NCBI RefSeq assembly: GCF_900106675.1
Contig: NZ_FNOB01000009.1
Location: 124,001 to 188,000, forward strand
Reading direction: 5' to 3'
From: Allgaiera indica
Lineage (GTDB): Bacteria > Pseudomonadota > Alphaproteobacteria > Rhodobacterales > Rhodobacteraceae
Length of the DNA stretch: 64,000 bases
Shown: positions 1 to 8,456 of the stretch, piece by piece
Position numbering within the stretch: position 1 is the stretch's first letter
Layout: each line of letters starts with the position of its first letter
The notes under the pieces: model-generated
The model's database searches: none
What the model was told of the DNA's origin: nothing
What the model saw: the letters and a program-made list of their open reading frames with translations, nothing else
Program-made: the position numbers and the translations under genes

Positions 1-830
1 ACCCAGGGTTCCTCGGCCCGGCTGTCGCCATAGACACGGGGGCCCGACAGCCGGATGCCCAGGCTGCCCGCCATCGCGGCCTCGGGCCAGCCCGCATTGG
101 GCGAGCGGTGAAGCCGCGCGTCGCGGCGCGCCGTAGCGAAGGCCCGGCGCGGCGCGGGACCCGCCAGCGCGAACAGAAGCGCCGTCATCCGCGCCGGGAT
201 CAGGTTCGCCACGTCGTCGATCCGTGCCGCGGCCCAGCCAAAGGCCTCGTGCCGGGGCGTGCGGTGGCCGATCATCGAATCAAGCGTGTTCACCGCCTTG
301 TAGCCCGCGATCCCCGGCAGCCCGAACAGCAGCCCCCAGAACAGCGGCGCCACCACCCCGTCCGAGGCGTTCTCGGCCAGGCTCTCGATCGCGGCGCGGG
401 CGGTGGCGGGGGTGTCGAGGTGCGCGGGATCACGGCCCACGATCATCGAGACCGCCGCGCGCGCACCTTCCAGATCCCCCGTGGCCAGCGGCCGGGCGAC
501 GCGGGCGACATGGTCGTCAAGCGACCGCGCGGCGACCAGCGGCCAGGCCAGCACCCCGGTCAGGATCACCCCCGGCCAGCCCGGCGGCAGCAGCGCCTGC
601 ACCGCGGCCGCAAGCGTGACGGTCGCGGCGATGGTCAGCAGCGCCGTGGCGATCCCGGCGGCGCGGCGGCGGGCGGCGGAGGCGCGGTCGCGGTTCCAGT
701 GCCGGTCCAGCTGGCCGATCAGCGCCCCGATCCAGACGACGGGATGGCCGAGCCGACGGTAAAGGCGGTCGGGCCAGCCAAGGCCGGCGTCGATCACGAG
801 CGCGATCAGCATGGGCAGGGCGTAGAGCAT
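1..830 (-). CDS. cobD: Adenosylcobinamide-phosphate synthase CobD/CbiB (3' end off window)
   Basis: Membrane enzyme that joins the aminopropanol (or its phosphate) arm to adenosylcobyric acid in late cobalamin synthesis. Reading leftwards from ATG at 830, the protein starts MLYALPMLIALVIDAGLGWP and has hydrophobic segments around residues 1-15 and 65-105. It carries the family motif SPNAGWPEAAMAG near the window edge, preceded by an NTLDSMIGHR stretch. Its start codon shares one base with the stop of the upstream kinase gene, so the two are probably translationally coupled. About 276 codons are visible and the C-terminus lies outside the window. Assignment is firm from the motif and the cobalamin neighbours. 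Confidence 0.93.
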   Translation of the reverse strand, partial: MLYALPMLIALVIDAGLGWPDRLYRRLGHPVVWIGALIGQLDRHWNRDRASAARRRAAGIATALLTIAATVTLAAAVQALLPPGWPGVILTGVLAWPLVAARSLDDHVARVARPLATGDLEGARAAVSMIVGRDPAHLDTPATARAAIESLAENASDGVVAPLFWGLLFGLPGIAGYKAVNTLDSMIGHRTPRHEAFGWAAARIDDVANLIPARMTALLFALAGPAPRRAFATARRDARLHRSPNAGWPEAAMAGSLGIRLSGPRVYGDSRAEEPW

Positions 831-1660
831 CAGCCTTCTCCAGTGCGGAAGCACAGGATGTTGCGGTACCCGGCTTCGCGCATGGCCGATCGCGCCGCTT
901 CCGGCACCGTTCCCGGCGTGAAAAGCAGCGCGCGGGCGGCACCGGTATGGCCGATCGCGAAGCCGAGCGCGCCGAAGCGCCGGGCCAGCGCCTCGGTCGG
1001 GTCCGCGCCCGGCCGGCGCAGGGCGAGGGTGCGGCGAGCCGATTCGCTGGCCAGTTCGGCGGCGCGGGCGGGCTGGGCGCAGGCCGCGGGCCATGCGGCG
1101 GCGAGGTCGGCGATGTCGGGAAAGGCACCGTCGCGCGGATCGGTGCGTCGCATCGGGCCGAAAAAGCCGCCAAGCACATCGAAGCGCGGCGGCGGCGGCA
1201 GTAGCGCGAGCGTCCGCGCCGCGCGCGAGGCCCAGAGGCGCTGCGCGGGGGCCGCGAACATCACCGGGTCAAGCGCCCCTTCGCTGACCAGGCAGGCGCG
1301 GGCGATGGCATCGGGGTCGCGCTGCCCGGCGGCGCGGGCCAGCGCCACCCGCGCCGCGGTCGAGGCCCCCGCGCCGCCGCCCGGCGGCATGTCCAGACGC
1401 AACACGAAGCGGCCCCGGCGCGGCAGGCCCAGGGCGGCAAGAAAGCGCGCGGCGACCATAGCCGTCAGCGCGCGGGGGCCGGGCTGGTGCAGCGCAAAGG
1501 GGCCAGGCCGGCGGGTGGCATGGGCGGCAAGCGCCGCACAGGGCAGGGTGACCAGCGCGACAGGTCCGTCGGGGCCCAGCCGGCCTTGCAGGAATTCCCC
1601 GAAATGGGCGGCGACACGGACGTCGCCCGGCGCCGGGCCCGGCCGGGCGTGGGGCGTCAC
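830..1660 (-). CDS. PduX-type GHMP kinase (probable L-threonine kinase)
   Basis: Likely makes L-threonine phosphate, the precursor of the aminopropanol-phosphate linker used by CobD, which is encoded immediately downstream. The 276-residue protein has a GHMP-kinase glycine motif PPGGGAGASTAAR at about residues 91-103 and an early GEFLQG motif near residue 21, both as in PduX-like kinases. The start is GTG at 1660, overlapping the stop of the phosphatase gene in a GTGA arrangement. That makes a tight three-gene operon cobC-pduX-cobD. Family membership is clear, but threonine as substrate is inferred from context. Confidence 0.8.
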   Translation of the reverse strand: MTPHARPGPAPGDVRVAAHFGEFLQGRLGPDGPVALVTLPCAALAAHATRRPGPFALHQPGPRALTAMVAARFLAALGLPRRGRFVLRLDMPPGGGAGASTAARVALARAAGQRDPDAIARACLVSEGALDPVMFAAPAQRLWASRAARTLALLPPPPRFDVLGGFFGPMRRTDPRDGAFPDIADLAAAWPAACAQPARAAELASESARRTLALRRPGADPTEALARRFGALGFAIGHTGAARALLFTPGTVPEAARSAMREAGYRNILCFRTGEG

Positions 1661-2229
1661 GCCAGGCCCCGGTTCACGAACACGATGGCGCGGCTGCCGT
1701 CGGCGAAGACGCGCAGACAGGTGACGGACAGCGGCGCGACCTCGAAGGCAAGTCCGGCCTTGGGCGCGCCCAGCGCCTGACCAAGCGCCGCGCGGATGGT
1801 GCCGGCATGGGCGATGATGGTGACGGTTCCGGCCGTGGCCGCGATATCGTCAACGGCGGGAAGGATGCGCGCGGCGGCGTCGAGGAAGCTTTCGCCCCCG
1901 ATCCCCGGCGGACGCCGTGCCGCCAGCGTCGCACGGTTGAGCGGGCCGAGATCCGGCATCTCGACCACCGGGCGCCCATCCCAGGCGCCGAAATCCTGTT
2001 CCCACAGGCGCGGGTCGGTCGCGGGCTCGGCGCCCGGAAACAGCGCCTCGGCAGTGGCGAGGCAGCGCTTGGCCGGGCTCGAGACCAGCTGCGCGGCATC
2101 GGCACCAAGTTGCGCAAGCACGCGCCGCGCGGCCTCGATCTCGGCTGTGTCGGGCAGCCGCGCGGGCAGGTCGCTGCGGCCGGCAAGCACGCCCGACACC
2201 GCCAGCGGCGCGTGGCGGATCAAAAGCAT
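1657..2229 (-). CDS. cobC: Histidine phosphatase family protein, probable alpha-ribazole phosphatase CobC
   Basis: Phosphatase of the phosphoglycerate-mutase-like superfamily, expected to remove the phosphate from alpha-ribazole phosphate or adenosylcobalamin phosphate. Visible motifs are LLIRHAP at the N-terminus (phospho-accepting His), SSPAKRCLATAEAL (Arg pocket), the acidic WEQDFGAWDGR, and IIAHAGTIRAA with the second catalytic His. I start it at ATG 2229, two residues before LIRHAP. An in-frame GTG at 2283 would add 18 residues with no family character. It is the first gene of the leftward cobalamin operon, divergent from cobU. Confidence 0.82.
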   Translation of the reverse strand: MLLIRHAPLAVSGVLAGRSDLPARLPDTAEIEAARRVLAQLGADAAQLVSSPAKRCLATAEALFPGAEPATDPRLWEQDFGAWDGRPVVEMPDLGPLNRATLAARRPPGIGGESFLDAAARILPAVDDIAATAGTVTIIAHAGTIRAALGQALGAPKAGLAFEVAPLSVTCLRVFADGSRAIVFVNRGLA

Positions 2230-2319
2230 TTCTGTCGGTTCCGGGCCCGTCACGGTCGGTCTTACCCCCTTTTCAGGTTGCACGAATGATGCTTACTGCC
2301 ACGCAAACGCGGAGGCGGC
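2230..2319. promoter_or_regulatory. Divergent promoter region between cobC and cobU
   Basis: Ninety bases separate the two divergent cobalamin operons, so both promoters must lie here or inside the first codons. I looked for a cobalamin riboswitch because these genes are often controlled by one. The gap is too short and I do not see the conserved B12-box core. A good ribosome site, GGAGG, precedes the cobU ATG. Confidence 0.4.
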
Positions 2320-2820
2320 ATGATCCTACTCATTACAGGCGGCGCCCGTTCGGGCAAGAGCGGCTATGCCGAGGCGCGCACCCTGGCAGTGCCGGGGGTT
2401 CCCCAATATATCGCGACGGCGCAGGCGCGCGATGCCGAGATGTCGGCGCGAATCGCCGCCCATCAGGCCCGGCGGGGCGCGCCATGGCGGGATCACGAAG
2501 TGCCGCTTGAACTGGTCGCGGCGCTGGCGCAGACGGATGGGGCCGGGCCGCGTCTGGTCGATTGCCTGACATTGTGGCTGGCCAATCTGATGGAGGCCGG
2601 GCGCGACTGGCGCGCCGAGGGCCTAGCGCTGGCGAAGGCGCTGGGCAGTCAGCAAAGCCCGGTGATCCTGGTGACCAACGAGGTCGGGATGGGGATCGTG
2701 CCGGACAACGCGTTGGCACGCGCGTATCGCGATGCCGCCGGCTGGCTGAATCAGACCGTCGCCGAAGCCGCCGACGAGGTGCATTTCCTTGTCTCCGGCC
2801 TGCCGCTGAAGGTGAAATGA
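2320..2820 (+). CDS. cobU: Bifunctional adenosylcobinamide kinase / adenosylcobinamide-phosphate guanylyltransferase
   Basis: Phosphorylates adenosylcobinamide and then transfers GMP to give adenosylcobinamide-GDP (CobU in enterics, CobP in Pseudomonas nomenclature). The 166-residue protein has the P-loop GGARSGKS at residues 7-14, the guanylylated-His region IAAHQARRG near residue 46, and DCLTLWLANLM. It ends with the conserved block NEVGMGIVPDNALARAYRD followed by LNQTVA. Full length for the family. GGAGG sits five bases before the ATG. It heads the rightward operon with cobT and cobS. Confidence 0.95.
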   Translation: MILLITGGARSGKSGYAEARTLAVPGVPQYIATAQARDAEMSARIAAHQARRGAPWRDHEVPLELVAALAQTDGAGPRLVDCLTLWLANLMEAGRDWRAEGLALAKALGSQQSPVILVTNEVGMGIVPDNALARAYRDAAGWLNQTVAEAADEVHFLVSGLPLKVK

Positions 2821-2837
2821 CTCTAGGATGAAATGAC

Positions 2838-3863
2838 ATGAGCGACACGATCTTCCCCGTCTCTTCCTTCGCGGAATTGCGCGGCCGGCTGGCGCGCCTG
2901 CCCGAGGCGAGCACGGCCTCGGCGGCCGCGGCCCGGCGCCGCCAGGATGATCTGACAAAGCCGCCGGGGTCCCTGGGTCGGCTCGAGGAACTCGCGGTCT
3001 TCATGGCCGGCTGGCAGGGGAACGCGCGGCCCGCGATCGGCCGTGCGCAGGCGGTTGTCTTCGCCGGCAATCACGGCATCTGCGCGCAGCGTGTGAACCC
3101 TTTCCCGCAAGAGGTCACCGCCCAGATGGTAGAGAATTTCCGGGCCGGCGGCGCGGCGATCAATCAGCTGTGCCGGGCGAGCGGCGCGGAATTGTCCGTC
3201 GTCGCGCTGGATCTCGACAGGCCGACCGGGGATTTCACCCAGGGGCCCGCCATGACCGAGGCCGAGGTTCTGGATGCGATGGCGCGCGGCGCGGCGGCGC
3301 TTGACCCGCGGGCGGACATCTTGCTGCTGGGCGAGATGGGGATCGGCAATTCGACGGTCGCGGCGGCACTGGCGCGGGCAAGTTTCGGCGGCGACGGCTG
3401 GGATTGGGTGGGGCCGGGAACCGGATCGGATCCGGACGGGATCGCCCGCAAGGTCGAGGCGATTGAGGCCGGGGTCGCGCTGCATGCGGGCGTGCTGGGC
3501 GATCCGCTGGCGGTGCTTGCCGCCTTCGGCGGGCGCGAACAGGCCGCGATTTGCGGCGCGTTGCTGGCGGCGCGGGCGCGCAGGGTGCCGGTGATCCTTG
3601 ACGGGTTCATCTGCACTGCCTCGGCGGCGGTGCTGCATCCGCTGGGGACGGGGGTGCTCGACCATTGCCTTGTCGGCCATGCCAGCGCCGAGCCGGGCCA
3701 CCGGCGGCTGCTGTCGGCGATCGAGAAACGGGCGCTTCTGGATCTGGGAATGCGGCTGGGAGAGGGCTCGGGTGCGGCGGTGGCATTGGGGGTGCTGCGG
3801 GCGGCGTTGGAGGCCCACAACGGCATGGCGACCTTCGCCGAGGCCGGGATCTCCGGGGCATGA
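2838..3863 (+). CDS. cobT: Nicotinate-nucleotide--dimethylbenzimidazole phosphoribosyltransferase
   Basis: Makes alpha-ribazole phosphate from nicotinate mononucleotide and dimethylbenzimidazole, activating the lower ligand. The 341-residue length is typical. Family blocks seen are LTKPPGSLGRLE (residues 39-50), VVFAGNHGIC (73-82), LLLGEMGIGNSTVAAAL (about 161-177), VILDGFICTASA and, near the C-terminus, the FAEAGIS block with the catalytic Glu. The gene follows cobU by 17 bases and overlaps cobS by four bases (ATGA). Confidence 0.95.
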   Translation: MSDTIFPVSSFAELRGRLARLPEASTASAAAARRRQDDLTKPPGSLGRLEELAVFMAGWQGNARPAIGRAQAVVFAGNHGICAQRVNPFPQEVTAQMVENFRAGGAAINQLCRASGAELSVVALDLDRPTGDFTQGPAMTEAEVLDAMARGAAALDPRADILLLGEMGIGNSTVAAALARASFGGDGWDWVGPGTGSDPDGIARKVEAIEAGVALHAGVLGDPLAVLAAFGGREQAAICGALLAARARRVPVILDGFICTASAAVLHPLGTGVLDHCLVGHASAEPGHRRLLSAIEKRALLDLGMRLGEGSGAAVALGVLRAALEAHNGMATFAEAGISGA

Positions 3864-4621
3864 CCGGCGGGTCCCCATGGTCGCGGCGACGCTGGGCAGA
3901 GCTGCGGCTGGCGCTTGCGTTGCTGACGCGGTTGCCGGTCGGGCGGCTGGATCCGGCGCCGCCGCTTTCCGCCGCGGCCTGGGCCTATCCGCTGGCCGGC
4001 GTCGCGGTCGGGGCGATCGTGGGGCTTGTCTTCTGGATTGCCCAGGCCCTGGGGCTGGCGCCGCTTGTCGCGGCGATCCTTGCGGTCGCGGCGGGGGTGC
4101 TGGCGACGGGCGCCATGCACGAAGACGGGCTGGCCGATCTGGCGGACGGGTTCGGCGGGGGCGCCGATCCGGCCCGCAAGCTGGAGATCATGCGCGACAG
4201 CCGATTGGGCAGCTACGGGGCGATTGCCCTGGGGCTGGCGCTGTTGTTGCGCGTGGCGCTGCTGTCCGAGGTCCTGCCCGGGGCGCATCCGGTGGCATTG
4301 GCGGCAGGCGTCGCGGCCCTGAGCAGGGCACCGCTGCCGGTGATCATGCGCGTGATGCCCTCCGCGCGGAATGTCGGGCTGGGCAGATCGGCGGCGGATC
4401 GGATCGGGGCCGGGCAGGTCTGGGCCTGTGTCGCGCTGGCCTTGGCGATCGCGGTGGTGACTTTGCCGTTCGTGATTGCTCCGGTCCTGGCGGCCGCTCT
4501 GGGCGCCGCGCTCATCGCCCTCATCGCGCGCCGCCAGATCGCGGGCTTCACCGGTGACGTGCTGGGCGCGGCGCAGGTGACGGCAGAGCTTTGCATCTGG
4601 CTGGCGCTGTCTGCGGCTTAA
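3860..4621 (+). CDS. cobS: Adenosylcobinamide-GDP ribazoletransferase (cobalamin synthase)
   Basis: Inner-membrane enzyme that joins adenosylcobinamide-GDP with alpha-ribazole (phosphate) in the last step of cobalamin assembly. The 253-residue protein has several hydrophobic segments and the family signature GAMHEDGLADLADGFGGG near residues 80-97, followed by KLEIMRDSRLGSYG. The start at 3860 is fixed by the ATGA overlap with the cobT stop. An upstream in-frame extension exists but overlaps cobT heavily and shows no family match. Last gene of the rightward cobalamin operon. Confidence 0.94.
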   Translation: MTGGSPWSRRRWAELRLALALLTRLPVGRLDPAPPLSAAAWAYPLAGVAVGAIVGLVFWIAQALGLAPLVAAILAVAAGVLATGAMHEDGLADLADGFGGGADPARKLEIMRDSRLGSYGAIALGLALLLRVALLSEVLPGAHPVALAAGVAALSRAPLPVIMRVMPSARNVGLGRSAADRIGAGQVWACVALALAIAVVTLPFVIAPVLAAALGAALIALIARRQIAGFTGDVLGAAQVTAELCIWLALSAA

Positions 4622-4734
4622 AGGCGCGACCGCCCCAACCTGGCCGACGGTCGCCGCCGCCGCCACCCGACCACCCCTTTCGCGATCGAAATCCCGGCGC
4701 CGCGGGGCCTGGCGCCCCCGACGGTGCCGAAGGG

Positions 4735-5781
4735 CTATCTGGGATGGCGCCTGAGGCGGGCGAGCCAGTGCATGTCACCGCGGGCGGTCGCGCCCAGGGC
4801 CAGCACGACGATCAGGATCGCGCCCTGCGCGGCTTCATAGAGGAACTGGTTCAGCTGCAGCGCGACAAAGCCCGCCCGGATCATGTCAAGCGCGAAGGCG
4901 GCCAGCAAAACCCCCAGCACCGTACCGAACCCGCCCAGCGGATCGACCCCCGCAAGCACCGCGATGACGACGGCAAGCAGCACATAGGAGCCCGCGCCAT
5001 AGTTCGGCGTCGCCCCGGCGGTGCGGGCCACGAAGATGATCCCCGCCACCGAGGCCAGCATCCCGCTGGCGGTATAGATGCCCAGTTGCGCCCCCTTTTC
5101 GCGGATACCCGACAGGTTGGCGGCGCGCGGGTTCGCGCCGACCAGGGTGGCGCGTATGCCGAAACGGCTGCCGTTTAGCAAAAGCGCGGCGCAAACCGCA
5201 CAGACCAGCAGGATGATCGCCGGTAGCGGGATGCCGGCCGGGCTGAGGTTGGCGATATCCAGGATCGGCTGTGGCACGTCGGGCAGCGTGTTGCCCCCGG
5301 TCCAGGCGATGGCGAGGCCGCCGAAGACCTCCATCGTCGCCATCGTCGCCAGGATCGCAAGCACCCGCAGGCGGCCGATGATCAGCCCGTTGATCGCCCC
5401 GCAGACCGCCCCGACCAGCAGCGCGATTGCGATCCCGGTGGCGATCACCAGCGGACCGTCGTGGCCCGGCCGCGTCGCCCCGACATAGGTGAAATACTGC
5501 ACCATCGTCACCCCGGCGAGGTCGGCCACCGCGACCACCGACAGGTCGATCCCGCCCAGCACCATCGACAGCATGACCCCCAATCCCAACAGCGCCGTCT
5601 CGGGCACCTGGAAGCCGATCGAGGACAGGTTCGCCGCGGTTGGAAAACTGTCGGGCGCAAGCACCGCGAAGATCGCGAAGACCAGCACCGTCACCCCCAG
5701 GATCGGCAGCGGGCTGTGTTCCCGGCGCAGGGCGGCGGTGGCACGGGCAAGGGTTTCGACAAGCGTCGTGTTCTGGCTCAT
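4735..5781 (-). CDS. CUT2-family (ribose/AI-2-type) ABC transporter permease, second
   Basis: Polytopic membrane subunit of a sugar-type ABC importer, 348 residues with about ten hydrophobic segments. It carries the family patterns GVMLSMVLGGIDLSV near residue 68, NGLIIGRLRVLAILATMATM around residue 134, and a C-terminal LLAVVIAVLAGVDPLGGFG block. Its ATG at 5781 overlaps the stop of the first permease gene (ATGA), so the two permeases are co-translated. It is the last gene of the leftward transporter operon. The two-permease arrangement resembles LsrC/LsrD. The ligand cannot be read from the sequence. Confidence 0.9.
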   Translation of the reverse strand: MSQNTTLVETLARATAALRREHSPLPILGVTVLVFAIFAVLAPDSFPTAANLSSIGFQVPETALLGLGVMLSMVLGGIDLSVVAVADLAGVTMVQYFTYVGATRPGHDGPLVIATGIAIALLVGAVCGAINGLIIGRLRVLAILATMATMEVFGGLAIAWTGGNTLPDVPQPILDIANLSPAGIPLPAIILLVCAVCAALLLNGSRFGIRATLVGANPRAANLSGIREKGAQLGIYTASGMLASVAGIIFVARTAGATPNYGAGSYVLLAVVIAVLAGVDPLGGFGTVLGVLLAAFALDMIRAGFVALQLNQFLYEAAQGAILIVVLALGATARGDMHWLARLRRHPR

Positions 5782-6818
5782 GACGGGCTTTCGCTAGGTT
5801 TGGCGCCGCCGGCGAAGACCCGGGCCCTGCCGCCCGGCGCGCGTTTGACCTGCAGCGCGATGCCCACGAAGATCATGACGCCGATCGCGACATTGTCCCA
5901 TGAGCTTTGCACACCAAGGATGATCAGGCAGTACTGGATCAGTTCCAGCAGCAGCACGCCCAGAACCGTGCCCAGCACGCTGCCGCGCCCGCCGAAGATC
6001 GACGCGCCGCCCAGGACCACCGCGGCGATCACGATCAGTTCGTTGCCGACGATATCCTGCGGGTTGGCATAGCCGATCAGGCTGACATGGACCATTCCCG
6101 CGGCCCCGGCCAACGCCCCGGCGCAGCAAAAGACGATCGTCTTGATCATGCCGACGGGAAAACCGGCCCGGCGCGCGGCCTCTTCGCTGCCGCCGACGGC
6201 GTAGATCCCGCGCCCGATGACGGTGAAGCGCAGGCCCAGGTCGATCAGCAGGCAGGTGATGGCAATCGGCACCACCAGGATCTGCAAGCCGGCCAATTGG
6301 CCCGTCGCGGTATGGGTCTGGTAGAGATAGTCGATGTTGAAGGTTTGCAGCGACATTGGCAGGTCACTGATGAAGGACGAGCCGACGAAGGTCAGCATCA
6401 CGCCGACGAAGATGCCGCGCGTGCCCAGGGTGACGATCAGGATCGACAGCCGGCCCAGGGAAACGATCAGCGCGTTGATCGCCCCAAGCCCCGCCCCGAT
6501 CAGCGTCGAGACCAGGAACATCAGCCATAGATGGCCGCCCAGCAGGCCATGCGCGGCCAGCACCGACGTGCCGTAGCCCGCGAAGATGCCGACCGCGTCG
6601 AAGGAGACGTCGATCCCGCCCATCAGCAGCACCAGCATCACCCCCAGCGCGAAGAGAAGCGGCTCGTAGGAGTTGCGCAGGACATTGAACACCGTGGCCA
6701 AGCCCAGGAAGCCCGGGTTCAGGGCACCGACGATCAGCGCCAGCAGGACGATCGTCAGCGCGACGATGCCCTCGTTGTGACGGCCACGAAGCCGCGACAG
6801 GAAATCAGATGCCGTCAT
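5778..6818 (-). CDS. CUT2-family ABC transporter permease, first
   Basis: Membrane permease of the RbsC/LsrC type, 346 residues with about ten hydrophobic segments. Signature stretches are LGVMLVLLMGGIDVSFDAVG near residue 58, NALIVSLGRLSILIVTLGT near residue 115, and VVLGGASIFGGRGSVLGT near residue 270. It shares an ATGA overlap with the second permease downstream. Upstream, a possible 24-codon mini-ORF bridges the 57-base gap to the ATPase gene and runs past this gene's start codon. Together with the paralogous permease it should form a heterodimeric channel. Confidence 0.9.
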   Translation of the reverse strand: MTASDFLSRLRGRHNEGIVALTIVLLALIVGALNPGFLGLATVFNVLRNSYEPLLFALGVMLVLLMGGIDVSFDAVGIFAGYGTSVLAAHGLLGGHLWLMFLVSTLIGAGLGAINALIVSLGRLSILIVTLGTRGIFVGVMLTFVGSSFISDLPMSLQTFNIDYLYQTHTATGQLAGLQILVVPIAITCLLIDLGLRFTVIGRGIYAVGGSEEAARRAGFPVGMIKTIVFCCAGALAGAAGMVHVSLIGYANPQDIVGNELIVIAAVVLGGASIFGGRGSVLGTVLGVLLLELIQYCLIILGVQSSWDNVAIGVMIFVGIALQVKRAPGGRARVFAGGAKPSESPS

Positions 6819-6879
6819 GCGCCACCGCCAGTCGGACCAGGGGCGAGGGATGCGGAAAATGGATCGTCAGCCCGGTCAT
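6805..6879 (-). CDS. Possible 24-residue mini-cistron coupling ATPase and permease genes
   Basis: The ATG at 6879 overlaps the stop of the ATPase gene (ATGA). The frame then runs 24 codons (MTGLTIHFPHPSPLVRLAVA then HDGI) to a TGA at 6805, fourteen bases inside the permease gene. It could carry ribosomes across an otherwise untranslated gap. There is no evidence for a functional peptide, and it may be a chance frame. Confidence 0.3.
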   Translation of the reverse strand: MTGLTIHFPHPSPLVRLAVAHDGI

Positions 6880-8369
6880 GCGGCCAACTCCTTCAGGATG
6901 CGGCTTTCGGATATGTCGGCGCCGTGCAGTTCCGAAGCCACCACGCCGTCGCGCATCACGATGATGCGGTCGGATATCTCGGCAAGTTCCGGCACGTCGT
7001 CGGAGATGACGATGATCGCGGTGCCGTCGGCGCTCAGGTTGCGCAACAGCGATGTGATCTCGCGCTTGGAACCGATATCGACGCCGACAGTGGGGCCGTT
7101 CAGGATCAGGATGCGCGGCTTGTCGACGAACCATTTCGCCAGCACCACGCGCTGCTGGTTGCCGCCCGACAGGGTGCGCACCGCAACCGAATCCGACGGC
7201 GTCTTGATGCCGAAGGCCTTGATCATCCGCCGCGCGATGGCCGAGACCGCGCGCTTCGTCACCAACCCCATGTTCCGCGGGATCTTGTCGGTGCTGGCGG
7301 CAATGACGTTCTGCGCGACGGAGTGATTGAGGAACAGCCCCTCGCTCAGCCGGTCGCCGGGCACATAGCCGATGCCCTGGGCGACCGCGTCCGACACCTG
7401 CCGGATCTCGCAAGGCCGACCGTCGATGCTGATCTGACCCGAAGTTATCGGATGAATGCCGAAAAGCGCCTCTGCGACCGCTTCTCGCCCGGATCCCAGA
7501 AGCCCGGTCACCCCAAGGATCTCACCGTGATTGAGGCGCAGCGATACGTCCTGAAGCAGGCCCTCGACCCCGATCCTGTCGGCGCGCAGGGCCTCGGGGG
7601 CGGCGGTTTCGTCCGCGCGCCGCCGTCCCAGCGCGTTCACCCTCTGGCCGGTCATCGCCTCGCTTAGCGACGCATGGTCGAAGCCGGATGCGGGGCCTTC
7701 GGCGACGACGCGGCCGTTGCGGATGACGGTGATCTCGTCGGAAATGCTCAGGATCTCTTCGAACTTGTGGCTGACGAAGGCGATCGAGACCCCCTGGGCG
7801 CGCAACAGCTTCACCGTCGCGAAAAGGCTATCGACTTCGCGCCGGGTCAGGGCGGTGGTGGGTTCGTCCATGATCAGCACGCGCGCGTCCTGCGCCAGCG
7901 CCCTGCAGATCGCCGTCAGCTGGCGCTGCGCGACAGAGACATCGGCGGCAAGCGCCGAAAACGGCAGATCGACATGGATGCGCGCGGCGACCCGTTCGGC
8001 GATGGCGCGCGCTTCGGCCGGGCTAAAGCGCAGCCGGCCCCGCGCGATGATCGGCGCGATGGCGATGTTTTCCGCGATGCTGAGATTGGGAAACAGCGAC
8101 AGGTCCTGATAGATGACCTGAATGCCATTTCGGATTCCGGTGCGTGGGGTTAGTCCCTGATAGGTCTGCCCGCCAATCGTGATCGTGCCCGCGTCGGGTA
8201 CCTCGACCCCGCTGATCGTCTTGATCAGGGTCGACTTGCCCGAGCCGTTTTCGCCCGCCAGGCAATGGATCTTACCCGGATACAGCGAAAGCGACACACC
8301 GGCGAGGGCATGCACGCCCGCGAATCTTTTCTCGATCCCGTCGACAGAGAGAATTGCAGCACCGGTCAT
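6876..8369 (-). CDS. CUT2-family sugar ABC transporter ATP-binding protein (two nucleotide-binding domains)
   Basis: Energises the importer encoded with it. The 497-residue protein is the usual RbsA/MglA/LsrA double-domain type. The N-terminal half has Walker A GENGSGKST near residue 39, a signature region SVAQRQLTAICRAL near residue 145 and Walker B VLIMDEPTTAL near residue 163. The C-terminal half has GLLGSGREAVAEALFG near residue 293 and signature LSGGNQQRVVLAKW near residue 401. As usual, the second P-loop is degenerate. It lies between the binding-protein and permease genes, consistent with one operon. Confidence 0.93.
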   Translation of the reverse strand: MTGAAILSVDGIEKRFAGVHALAGVSLSLYPGKIHCLAGENGSGKSTLIKTISGVEVPDAGTITIGGQTYQGLTPRTGIRNGIQVIYQDLSLFPNLSIAENIAIAPIIARGRLRFSPAEARAIAERVAARIHVDLPFSALAADVSVAQRQLTAICRALAQDARVLIMDEPTTALTRREVDSLFATVKLLRAQGVSIAFVSHKFEEILSISDEITVIRNGRVVAEGPASGFDHASLSEAMTGQRVNALGRRRADETAAPEALRADRIGVEGLLQDVSLRLNHGEILGVTGLLGSGREAVAEALFGIHPITSGQISIDGRPCEIRQVSDAVAQGIGYVPGDRLSEGLFLNHSVAQNVIAASTDKIPRNMGLVTKRAVSAIARRMIKAFGIKTPSDSVAVRTLSGGNQQRVVLAKWFVDKPRILILNGPTVGVDIGSKREITSLLRNLSADGTAIIVISDDVPELAEISDRIIVMRDGVVASELHGADISESRILKELAA

Positions 8370-8456
8370 GCGGTTTCTCGCCTTCCCCTTGGATGCGTCG
8401 TGGCGTTCCCACGCGCAAGCGGGCCCCGTCCTGGCCAGACGAGGCCCTGCTTCAGA

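Noticed and set aside
108-1724. A 538-codon plus-strand open frame at the window start
   Set aside because: Arg/Pro/Ala-rich, low-complexity translation opposite cobD, the PduX-like gene and cobC. No domain character.
2230-2319. Possible cobalamin riboswitch before cobU
   Set aside because: The gap is only 90 bases and lacks the conserved B12-box core.
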